A stretch of 39,403 nt of DNA from JAOABV01 sp039801465 (lineage in GTDB: Bacteria > Hydrothermota > Tepidihabitantia > Tepidihabitantales > CAIPLT01), in assembly GCA_039801465.1 (NCBI GenBank), contig JBDRUT010000016.1, forward strand, positions 1 through 39,403. The letters run 5' to 3'. Made by a program: the position numbers and the translations under genes. Within the stretch, counting starts at the first letter, position 1. Each line of letters starts with the position of its first letter. Below the pieces are notes generated by a model that was not told where the DNA came from, did not search any database, and saw nothing but the letters and a program-made list of their open reading frames with translations. Positions 8,672 through 16,069 of the stretch are shown piece after piece.

Positions 8672-9646
8672 TCAACGGAGTGCTGATTTTAATATTTCTA
8701 ATACTAATTCATCATAACTAATACCGACATATTTTGCTTGAGCTGGCAAATCCGAAAGTTCGGTCATTCCAGGTAGTGTGTTGATTTCTAAAAAATAGGG
8801 TTTATTTTCTGATACGATTAAATCAATCCGTGAATACCCTTTGGCGCCGATAATATTATGGGCAAGGAGGGCGAACTTTTGAATTCTCTTATAGAGTGGT
8901 TGTTTGATGCGTGCTGGGATAATAAATTCAGTCTCGCCTTTAGTATATTTTGCTTTGTAATCATAGAACCGTTGATGCTTAGGCACGAGTTCTAAGATCG
9001 GCAATACTCTTTCACCTAAGATACCTACGGTTGCAATCATTCCAGGAATAAACTTTTCTAAGAATATATCGCCGAAATTCTTCATACCTTTAATGCATTC
9101 TTTTTGTAACATATCAGAGTCATCAATTATGACGCATCCGACACTTGAACCCTCAGCGCGTGGTTTCAATATCATCGGAAACCCCAACTTCTTTTGAGCA
9201 GTCTTAATAGTTTCTTTAATTTTTACTTTTGTTTGGTCTTGAGAAATTAATAGATATGAAGGGGTTGGTATTCCGGCATATTCCCATAGTCTTTTCGTCG
9301 TTATCTTATCAATGCCAATAGCTGAAGCCAGTACGCCAGAACCAGTATAAGGAATACCCATTAATTCCAAAAAGCCCTGAATTGTGCCGTCTTCACCGGG
9401 CTTACCATGTAAAGCAATAAAGGCTAGGTCGATTTTAGCATCTTTAATCTGTTGGGCAAAATTGCGAGTTATATCAATTTTAATTGAATTAAATCCTTGG
9501 CGTCTAAGCGACTGATAGATGTTTTCTCCGGAACGCAATGAGATTTCTCTTTCACTCGACCAACCACCCATAATTACACCAATCCGCATCTTTTTTAATT
9601 TCTGAATAGTTGCTTTAGATACAATTAGATTTTTTTTAGATTTCAT
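8672..9646 (-). CDS. ddl: D-alanine--D-alanine ligase
   Basis: 324 aa. It makes the D-Ala-D-Ala dipeptide of peptidoglycan in the cytoplasm, using ATP. ATP-grasp fold: N-terminal substrate segment MGGWSSEREISLRSG, then HGKPGEDGTIQGFLE, the loop EGSSVGCV, KYTKGETEFIIPA, and the metal site FLEINTLPGMTE. YDYKAKY has the tyrosine usual in D-Ala-specific enzymes rather than D-lactate ligases. The chosen ATG gives about 20 residues ahead of the canonical MRIGVIMGGWS; an internal start at MRIG is possible, but the upstream one lies 3 nt after the stop of the CCA-adding enzyme with AGGAT upstream, suggesting coupling. A wall-bearing organism is implied. Confidence 0.94.
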   Translation of the reverse strand: MKSKKNLIVSKATIQKLKKMRIGVIMGGWSSEREISLRSGENIYQSLRRQGFNSIKIDITRNFAQQIKDAKIDLAFIALHGKPGEDGTIQGFLELMGIPYTGSGVLASAIGIDKITTKRLWEYAGIPTPSYLLISQDQTKVKIKETIKTAQKKLGFPMILKPRAEGSSVGCVIIDDSDMLQKECIKGMKNFGDIFLEKFIPGMIATVGILGERVLPILELVPKHQRFYDYKAKYTKGETEFIIPARIKQPLYKRIQKFALLAHNIIGAKGYSRIDLIVSENKPYFLEINTLPGMTELSDLPAQAKYVGISYDELVLEILKSALR

Positions 9647-9649
9647 TGT

Positions 9650-11077
9650 TTAATCCTGATAATTAGATTTAGGAAAATGTTCTTTGACATATTCCAGACC
9701 TTCTTGTTTGTTAGTAATTTTACCTTCTAATTGTAAATCTTCAAGTTCTTGAAGAATTGTCTTAAAGATTGGACCTGGTTTATAGCCTAAGGCGATTAAA
9801 TCGTCACCGGTAACTAATCGTTTTATTTTGCGTTTCGATTCATCCGCTTTCTTAAGATTCATCATCCGGATAATCGTCTTTTCCAGATGTCCGGTTCGAC
9901 GCGCAGTGGCATAGCCATCAGCATAAGTTAGAAGCATTAACCCAAAATATTCTTCGCCTAAATCACGAAAGAATCGTCGGATTGCCCGGTCAGTTAAGGT
10001 CGGCGCGGTCGCAAGAAGATGTAATCGCATATGATATGAAACTAATGTTTTTAACATCCCTGTTTGTTTCCGAGAGAGCCGAAGATTTTCATATGCAATC
10101 CTTTGAACGATTTTGGCTCCAAGGTTATCATGACCATAGAAATGAACATCGCCTTCTTCAGTCTCAAATTGAGTATGAGGTTTAGCAACATCATGAAAAA
10201 GTCCTGCCAACTTTAGCAAAGCCCGACGAAAAGGTATTGCCGAAAGATAGGCGTCAAATTCCTGAGCAAATTGATTGAAAAAAGACTTTTTGTGCAAGAT
10301 TGATTCTAGCATCTTGTAAGTGCGCAGGGAATGCTTAAATAAATCTTTGTCGGCAAAAAGCTTTTTTGCCAAAGGAAAAAGTTGATTCATTAAGCCGGTC
10401 TGATATAATATTTTTATATAAGCAAAAGATTTTGGACATTCGGCGATACGAAGTAATTCGTATGAGATGCGCTCAGGCGCAGTACCGGTTATATTTAACA
10501 TCTTTGCTAAAGATAAAATTTTTTTATCTACGGAGAAATTTAGTTCTAATGCTAAACGGAATGCCCGTAAGATGCGTAATGGGTCATTGGTCAATGAGAG
10601 ATTTGATGTCAACACAATCTTTTTCTGCTTAAGATGACGCAAACCAGAAAAATTATCAATGATGCGGTTAGGATGTTTTAAGTCTATTGCTAAAGCATTA
10701 ATTGTAAAATCCCGACGCTGTAAGTCATAATCAATTGATTTATTGCCCAAGCCATTAAAATCAAAAATAATTTGTTTGTTATCTGGTTGTTTATTACTGA
10801 TTACTATTCGGGCTGAATCGTCTTCTTGGGAAAGTAATACAAAACTGGCTTTAATTTTTTTAGAAAACTTTCGAGCAAAGTCAATGCCTGAACCGTAAAC
10901 CGCAAAATCAAAATCGCAGGGCGTATGGTTTAATAGCACATCTCGAATCGCACCACCAACTAAATAAATTTTTCGTAAACCAGTAAAATCTATTAATTGG
11001 TTAAACATGAAAAGTAAATCTTGGTCTTTTAAGATGCTATCCAGCACAAGTTTTCCGCACAAACTGCTTGGCTTCAT
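9650..11077 (-). CDS. CCA-adding / poly(A) polymerase family nucleotidyltransferase with HD domain
   Basis: 475 aa. Class II tRNA nucleotidyltransferase fold: LVGGAIRDVLL at 39-49, catalytic DFDF at 55-58, RRDFTINALAIDL, and the RNA-binding motif NDPLRILRAFRLALELNF. An HD phosphohydrolase domain follows (LAGLFHDVAKPH, about residue 290, then YGHDNLGAKI and VSYHMR). This architecture repairs or adds tRNA 3'-CCA; fitting that, the one tRNA gene in the window does not encode CCA. PcnB-like polyadenylation or A-adding specificity cannot be excluded. The stop is 3 nt from the ddl start, so the two are probably co-transcribed. Confidence 0.9.
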   Translation of the reverse strand: MKPSSLCGKLVLDSILKDQDLLFMFNQLIDFTGLRKIYLVGGAIRDVLLNHTPCDFDFAVYGSGIDFARKFSKKIKASFVLLSQEDDSARIVISNKQPDNKQIIFDFNGLGNKSIDYDLQRRDFTINALAIDLKHPNRIIDNFSGLRHLKQKKIVLTSNLSLTNDPLRILRAFRLALELNFSVDKKILSLAKMLNITGTAPERISYELLRIAECPKSFAYIKILYQTGLMNQLFPLAKKLFADKDLFKHSLRTYKMLESILHKKSFFNQFAQEFDAYLSAIPFRRALLKLAGLFHDVAKPHTQFETEEGDVHFYGHDNLGAKIVQRIAYENLRLSRKQTGMLKTLVSYHMRLHLLATAPTLTDRAIRRFFRDLGEEYFGLMLLTYADGYATARRTGHLEKTIIRMMNLKKADESKRKIKRLVTGDDLIALGYKPGPIFKTILQELEDLQLEGKITNKQEGLEYVKEHFPKSNYQD

Positions 11078-11640
11078 AAATAATAAAAAAATGAACCTGA
11101 TAAAAACTTATTGAAATAGATAGAAATTCATTTTTAATACTTCTTTCATTCTCTCGCCCTCTTTATTGGAGAGGACCGAGTGAGGCAGATAAATAAGCGA
11201 AATAGATTTTCACTCTTTCTTTATATTGAGACTTACGAGTTTCTATAAAATTTATAATAATTTTTTAATTTTTATTTTAGATAATACAACCATTCTTAAC
11301 TTATATTAAGACTTTGAGTTTGTATAAATTTTTATTTTAGATAATAATACAATCATTTTGATTAGTCAAGATTTTAGAATTTAAATAACAGTTTGGGTTA
11401 GTTGTTAGTTCTTTAAGTTCTTTGTCATTCTAATGAGCAAAGCAAGTATCTAAAAAACGGATACGCCCAGAATCGCTTTAGTTGGCTTATAACTGTTAGT
11501 GAATACAAGTTTACAAAGGTCTTTTGTTCTTGAACAAATATTGAAAGTCGACCTCTGTTAATTTCTAAGTTTGTTCACATAACTATTATGATTAAATCTC
11601 ATAAACCGTGAAGTATCTCTTGGACACATTACAATTTTCT
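11078..11640. other. 564-bp gene-free gap with tandem and dispersed repeats
   Basis: It holds the leader regions of two divergent units. A two-copy tandem repeat occupies 11221-11360, sharing TTATATT(G/A)AGACTT and TTTTTATTTTAGATAAT. At 11428-11450 a short ATTCTAATGAGCAAAGCAAG looks like a decayed end of the palindromic element seen at 38475-38578. Repeat copy 2 of the 1793 family is at 11561-11634. I could not place a convincing promoter for livH. Confidence 0.6.
11561..11634. repeat. dispersed intergenic repeat, copy 2
   Basis: It matches 1793-1872 (about 80% over the last 57 bp), ending TATCTCTTGGACACATT, and lies directly upstream of livH. Confidence 0.6.
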
Positions 11641-11674
11641 CTTGATTATTTCCAATTTTTTTCTAATATTGGAT

Positions 11675-12559
11675 GTGGTCTATTTTTTCCAGCAAGTTAT
11701 TAATGGATTGCAATTAGGCTCAGTTTATGCGCTCATTGCATTAGGTTATACAATGGTCTATGGAATTATCCGTTTAATTAATTTTGCCCATGGCGATGTC
11801 TTTATGGTCGGTGCTTATTTAGGATTTTATGCCATATTGCGATTTAACTTGCCTTTTCCAATCGCATTGTTATTAGCAATGACCGGTTCTGCGGTACTTG
11901 GTATTCTAATTGAGCGACTTGCTTACAAACCTTTACGACAAGCACCACGAATTGCATGTTTGATAACCGCTTTAGGTGTATCTTTATTTTTAGAAAATTT
12001 TTGTAGTCTGAAATTTGTTTTTGGTCCGAACTATTTGGCATATCCCAGACCTTTTCCGGTTGTCAATTTTAATATTGGCCAATTAACAATTTCTAATATT
12101 CAAATTATTGTTTTTGTTGTGGCTGTTTGCCTTATGATATTACTGGAACTTTTTGTTTCTAAGACCAAGACCGGAATGGCGATGCGAGCAGTTGCTTTTG
12201 ATAAAAATACTGCTCAGTTAATGGGAATTAATATCGATTTGATTATTTCAATAACATTTGGTATTGGTTCGGCATTAGCCGGTGCCGGTGGTGTTCTCTA
12301 TGGTATTGCTTATCCTCAAATCAATCCGTTTATGGGTATTATGCCGGGCTTAAAAGCGTTTGTTGCCGCCGTGCTTGGTGGCATCGGCATTATTCCTGGT
12401 GCAATGCTTGGTGCAGGAATTATGGGTATGGTTGAGGTTTTAAGTTCTGCTTATATCTCTTCAACAATGCGAGATGCGATTGCATTTTTAGTTTTACTAA
12501 TTGTGCTGTTAGTAAAACCGACCGGTTTATTAGGTAAAAGCGCAATTGAAAAAGTATGA
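11675..12559 (+). CDS. livH: branched-chain amino acid ABC transporter permease LivH
   Basis: 294 aa from the GTG at 11675. An inner-membrane permease with about eight hydrophobic helices; signature ALIALGYTMVYGIIRLINFAHGD near the N-terminus and the late EAA-like segment GLKAFVAAVLGGIG. The family usually begins M-x-x-F-x-Q-Q-x-x-N-G-L, which fits the GTG; a TTG at 11642 in the same frame would add 11 residues. Neither has a ribosome site. It overlaps livM by 4 nt (ATGA), so the two are translationally coupled. LivHMGF systems import leucine, isoleucine, valine or other small amino acids, sometimes urea or amides; substrate is not readable here. Confidence 0.9.
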   Translation: MVYFFQQVINGLQLGSVYALIALGYTMVYGIIRLINFAHGDVFMVGAYLGFYAILRFNLPFPIALLLAMTGSAVLGILIERLAYKPLRQAPRIACLITALGVSLFLENFCSLKFVFGPNYLAYPRPFPVVNFNIGQLTISNIQIIVFVVAVCLMILLELFVSKTKTGMAMRAVAFDKNTAQLMGINIDLIISITFGIGSALAGAGGVLYGIAYPQINPFMGIMPGLKAFVAAVLGGIGIIPGAMLGAGIMGMVEVLSSAYISSTMRDAIAFLVLLIVLLVKPTGLLGKSAIEKV

Positions 12560-13533
12560 TGTCAAATATTAAATATCAAATATCAAAATTTCAAATCATC
12601 GCAATAGTTGCTATAATTTATGCAATAATTCAAATCTTAATGTCGACACAGATAATTAATCCTTATTGGCAGCAAATTATCTGTTATGCTGGAGTTATGA
12701 TTATTTCGGCATTAGGATTAAATTTAATCTATGGTTTTACCGGACAATTCTCATTAGGCCATGCAGCATTTTTCGGCATCGGCGCTTATACTTCAGCATT
12801 TACTATCCGAATGGCAAATTTTAATAATACTTTTCTCTTAGTTGTTGGTCTTATCGCTGGTGCATTATTAGCAGGAATAATTGCTTTTATCATTGGTTTG
12901 CCAATTCTTCGTTTGCGCAGTGATTACTTAGGTATTGCCACACTTGGCTTCGGCATTATTGTGAAAGTGCTGTTTGATAATGCGGATGCGGTATTTCCAG
13001 TGTTGGGTGGTTCAAGAGGAATGGTTGGGATTACAAAATTGACTAATTTTACCTGGGTTTTTTTACTTGTTGTTATCGGAGTGATAATTTTACGAAATCT
13101 TATCAATTCGGCACCGGGTCGTGCGTTGATTTCTGTGCGGGAAGACGAAATAGCAGCAGAAGCAGTTGGTATCAACACCACAAAATATAAGACTCTGGGT
13201 TTCGTCATTGGTTCAATCTATGCTGGAATTGCCGGTGGACTTTATGCTCATCTTTATTCATTTTTGCATCCACAAAACTTCGATTTCCTAAAATCAATTG
13301 ATGCTTTATTGATTGTGGTTCTAGGCGGAATGGCAAGTATTTCCGGCACGATTGTTGCTGCTGTGCTTTGGGTGTTGATTTTAGAAGGATTACGGGTTGT
13401 TTTGCCGGAGGCAATTTTAGATTGGCGGTTAGTAATTTATCCAATTCTGTTGATCCTAATTATGATATTTAGACCGACTGGAATTTTTGGTGGTAAAGAA
13501 TTCCAGTTTTTACAATATTCGGAAAAGAGATGA
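12556..13533 (+). CDS. livM: branched-chain amino acid ABC transporter permease LivM
   Basis: 325 aa; the second permease. Hydrophobic helices throughout, with LNLIYGFTGQFSLGHAAFFGIGAY and the cytoplasmic loop REDEIAAEAVGINTTKYK that contacts the ATPase, both diagnostic of LivM. It starts in the ATGA overlap with livH and ends in an ATGA overlap with livG. The first 15 codons are built of near-repeats of AAATATC (12560-12597), like intergenic simple sequence in this genome, so the extreme N-terminus is probably not conserved. Confidence 0.92.
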   Translation: MMSNIKYQISKFQIIAIVAIIYAIIQILMSTQIINPYWQQIICYAGVMIISALGLNLIYGFTGQFSLGHAAFFGIGAYTSAFTIRMANFNNTFLLVVGLIAGALLAGIIAFIIGLPILRLRSDYLGIATLGFGIIVKVLFDNADAVFPVLGGSRGMVGITKLTNFTWVFLLVVIGVIILRNLINSAPGRALISVREDEIAAEAVGINTTKYKTLGFVIGSIYAGIAGGLYAHLYSFLHPQNFDFLKSIDALLIVVLGGMASISGTIVAAVLWVLILEGLRVVLPEAILDWRLVIYPILLILIMIFRPTGIFGGKEFQFLQYSEKR

Positions 13534-14318
13534 ACCGCAAGAATATATTAGAAATCACTAATCTTAATCGCTACTTTGGTGGACTAAAAGCGGTATCTAA
13601 CTTTAATATGACTATTGCTGAACACGAATTAGTAGGGTTGATTGGACCAAATGGCGCAGGTAAAACCACGGTTTTTAATCTTATTACTGGAATGTATGTT
13701 CCGAGCAGTGGCTCAATTCGTTTTTTAGGTGAAGATATTACTAAACTAAAACCGCATCAAATTGCGCAACGAGGAATAACTCGAACTTTTCAAAACATTC
13801 GTCTTTTCTCATCTCTGTCGGTTTTGGATAATGTCCGAATTGCCTATAATTATAAAGTCGATTATGGAATCGGTCATAGTATCTTGCATAGTCAAAAGTT
13901 CATTAAAAGGGAAAAAGAAATTTATGAGAAAGCTTTAAATGTTTTAGAAACCTTTGGATTGATTGACCGAGCGTATGAAGTTGCAAAAAATTTACCTTAT
14001 GGTGAACAACGAAAATTAGAAATCGCCCGCGCCTTGGTATCAGAACCAAAACTTCTCCTGTTAGATGAACCAGCCGCAGGAATGAATCCTTCAGAAATTA
14101 AAAGTCTAATGGAACTTATCCGGTTTATTCATAACAAATTTAATTTAACAATATTATTAATTGAACACCAGATGCGAGTCGTGATGGGAATTTGTGAACG
14201 CGTTGTGGTTATGGACTTCGGTGAAATTATTAGTCAAGGCAAACCAGAAGAGATTCAAAATGACCCGAAAGTAATTGAAGCGTATTTAGGTAAAATTACG
14301 GAATGTGTTAATCGATAA
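13530..14318 (+). CDS. livG: branched-chain amino acid ABC transporter ATP-binding protein LivG
   Basis: 262 aa. ATPase of the transporter. Walker A GPNGAGKTTVFNL, Q-loop region TRTFQNIRLFSSLSVLDNV, a signature degenerate in the LivG manner (LPYGEQRKLEIARAL), Walker B LLLLDEPAAGMNP and H-loop IEHQMR. Starts in the ATGA overlap with livM. Its stop codon abuts the livF echo at 14311-14376. Confidence 0.94.
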   Translation: MNRKNILEITNLNRYFGGLKAVSNFNMTIAEHELVGLIGPNGAGKTTVFNLITGMYVPSSGSIRFLGEDITKLKPHQIAQRGITRTFQNIRLFSSLSVLDNVRIAYNYKVDYGIGHSILHSQKFIKREKEIYEKALNVLETFGLIDRAYEVAKNLPYGEQRKLEIARALVSEPKLLLLDEPAAGMNPSEIKSLMELIRFIHNKFNLTILLIEHQMRVVMGICERVVVMDFGEIISQGKPEEIQNDPKVIEAYLGKITECVNR

Positions 14319-14376
14319 GTTGTGGTTACGAGTGAAAGAATTTTTGGTTGCTTATGGAATGATAGTGGAGCAATAA
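14311..14376 (+). pseudogene. truncated echo of the livF 5' end
   Basis: From the end of livG the DNA repeats the start of livF 116 bp ahead of the real gene. TTG at 14320 opens a frame reading WLRVKEFLVAYGMIVEQ-stop, against MWLRVENLSVAYGVIKAV in livF. Similarity also covers about 10 bp before the start codon. The rest of the unit (14377-14426) has decayed. It supports the ATG at 14436 as livF's ancestral start. Confidence 0.8.
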
Positions 14377-14435
14377 ATTAAATCGAATGACAGGAATTTT
14401 TCTAAATAAAATTATTGAAAATATTAACTAACAAG

Positions 14436-15143
14436 ATGTGGTTACGAGTAGAAAATCTATCCGTCGCTTATGGTGTGATAAAAGCCGTTAACGATATTTC
14501 TTTTGAACTAACTAAAGGGGAAATCGTTTCTCTGATTGGCGCTAATGGCGCTGGCAAAACTACGATCCTCAACACGATTTCTGGTTTAGTTAAATCCTGT
14601 AAAGGCAGAATCGTTTTTAACAATCAAGAAATCACAAATTTTCCAGCGTATAAAATTGCGCGCTTGGGCATTGCTCATGTGCCTGAAGGAAGAAAACCAT
14701 TTCCTAACTTAACCGTCTATGAAAATCTGCGATTAGGTGCTTATAATACAAATGACAAAAATAAAATTGAACAAAGATTAAACCGAATCTTTAAGTCCTT
14801 TCCGCGTTTAAAAGAACGACTAAGACAACCCGCTGGAACTCTATCCGGTGGCGAATTACAAATGCTGGCAATGGCACGTGGACTTATGTCGCAACCAGAA
14901 CTTTTAATGTTGGACGAGCCATCTATGGGACTATCACCAATTTTAGTTGCGGAAATATTTTCAATCATCCAAGAAATTAATCAACAAGGAACAACCATAC
15001 TCTTAGTTGAGCAGAATGCTAATATGGCATTGAGTTTTGCGCATCGGGCATATGTTTTAGAAACCGGTAAAATTGTCTTAGCCGGTAAAGCCTGCGAATT
15101 AAAAGAAGACCCGCGCGTCAAATCTGCCTATTTAGGTGAATAA
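14436..15143 (+). CDS. livF: branched-chain amino acid ABC transporter ATP-binding protein LivF
   Basis: 235 aa from ATG 14436. Walker A GANGAGKTTILN, signature LSGGELQMLAMARGL, Walker B LLMLDEPSMGLSP and H-loop LVEQNANMAL are all present. A TTG at 14415 in frame would add seven residues, but MWLRVENLSVAYG is the family-like start and the upstream echo preserves exactly this junction. No Shine-Dalgarno sequence is visible. Last gene of the livHMGF operon; no LivJ/LivK periplasmic binding protein lies nearby. Confidence 0.93.
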   Translation: MWLRVENLSVAYGVIKAVNDISFELTKGEIVSLIGANGAGKTTILNTISGLVKSCKGRIVFNNQEITNFPAYKIARLGIAHVPEGRKPFPNLTVYENLRLGAYNTNDKNKIEQRLNRIFKSFPRLKERLRQPAGTLSGGELQMLAMARGLMSQPELLMLDEPSMGLSPILVAEIFSIIQEINQQGTTILLVEQNANMALSFAHRAYVLETGKIVLAGKACELKEDPRVKSAYLGE

Positions 15144-15448
15144 ATTCATTTTTGTGTCACATATCACTTGCTGGGAACTTGAAATTAGTTTGATATACTC
15201 TGTAAAAAATAGATTTTCAAATCCCCGCCGCATAAGTGTTTTTTTATTTCCCAAAAAGATATGCTTGCGCATAACTTATTGATTTACATTATTAAAAATA
15301 CCCTATAAGAATAATTTCAATTTTTTCCTGATAAGTTTTTTTCGTGATGCTAAGAATGCTTATTTTTCCAGCATTCAGTGAATTTGCCATATTAAAATTT
15401 TTTCCTTGACAATACAATATATTGATTCTATGATGCTATTCATACAAT
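15144..15448. other. intergenic region upstream of nrdR
   Basis: About 305 bp with no gene. It contains an inverted repeat GAATGC (15354-15359) / GCATTC (15371-15376), 30 bp before the nrdR -35 box. I see no T-rich terminator after livF. Confidence 0.4.
15406..15434 (+). promoter_or_regulatory. promoter of nrdR
   Basis: TTGACA at 15406-15411, 17-bp spacer, TATGAT at 15429-15434. The ATG follows 14 bp later, so the mRNA leader would be only about 8 nt and has no ribosome site. The spacer contains ACAATATATTG, vaguely like half of an NrdR box; autoregulation is possible but not shown. Confidence 0.7.
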
Positions 15449-15925
15449 ATGAAGTGCCCTTATTGTGATGAAGTGAAAGATCGGGTGATTGATTCACGAA
15501 TTGTGCGTAATGGTGTTGCAGTTCGACGCCGGCGTGAATGTCAGTCATGTCATCGTAGATTTACAACCTATGAATATGTTGAGCGGACGCCTTTGATGAT
15601 TATTAAAAATGATGGCCGACGTGAACCGTATGACCGAAGTAAACTTATCTCCGGTATCGCACTTGCATGCACTAAACGACCAGTAAGTCGGGCGACAATA
15701 GAAAAAATTGTCTCGGAAATTGAAAATGAATTGGCGGATGAGTATAAGTTAGAAGTCGAATCCAAAGAATTGGGCGAACGAGTGTTGTCTAAGTTAATTC
15801 ATTTAGACCAAGTTGCCTATGTCCGTTTTGCTTCAGTTTATCGTCGATTTCAAAGCATTAATGAGTTTAATCAGATTATGCAGAAGATGAATCTTGCAAA
15901 AAGAATATCGCCATATAAATTATGA
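15449..15925 (+). CDS. nrdR: transcriptional repressor NrdR
   Basis: 158 aa, full length. NrdR is an ATP/dATP-sensing zinc-ribbon repressor of ribonucleotide reductase genes. Zinc ligands C3, C6, C31, C34; the DNA-binding segment VRRRRECQSCHRRFTTYE; then an ATP-cone from about residue 49 (IIKNDGRREPYDRSKLISGI) ending in VAYVRFASVYRRF. It is followed by nrdD 144 bp downstream, its expected target. It has a near-leaderless promoter, and its 3' end is echoed at 15966-16020. Confidence 0.96.
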   Translation: MKCPYCDEVKDRVIDSRIVRNGVAVRRRRECQSCHRRFTTYEYVERTPLMIIKNDGRREPYDRSKLISGIALACTKRPVSRATIEKIVSEIENELADEYKLEVESKELGERVLSKLIHLDQVAYVRFASVYRRFQSINEFNQIMQKMNLAKRISPYKL

Positions 15926-15965
15926 GATGGAAGATTAATAACACAATATTAGTTTTAGGCCAAAT

Positions 15966-16020
15966 GATGATTGCGCAGAATGCGCTGACATCGACATATA
16001 AATCATAAGATGATAATAAT
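15966..16020 (+). repeat. echo of the nrdR 3' end
   Basis: ATCGACATATAAATCATAAG (from 15990) repeats ATCGCCATATAAATTATGAG at the end of nrdR with a period of about 83 bp. The match continues weakly on both sides (GATGATTGCGCAGAAT; GATGATAATAAT). Confidence 0.6.
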
Positions 16021-16069
16021 ATATTTTAATTGTATTAAGGTGATGATTATTTAGGGAAAGGAGAGACTA

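Noticed and set aside
15412..15450. NrdR-box pair in the nrdR promoter
   Set aside because: ACAATATATTG is suggestive, but the second box and the full 16-bp consensus are not visible.
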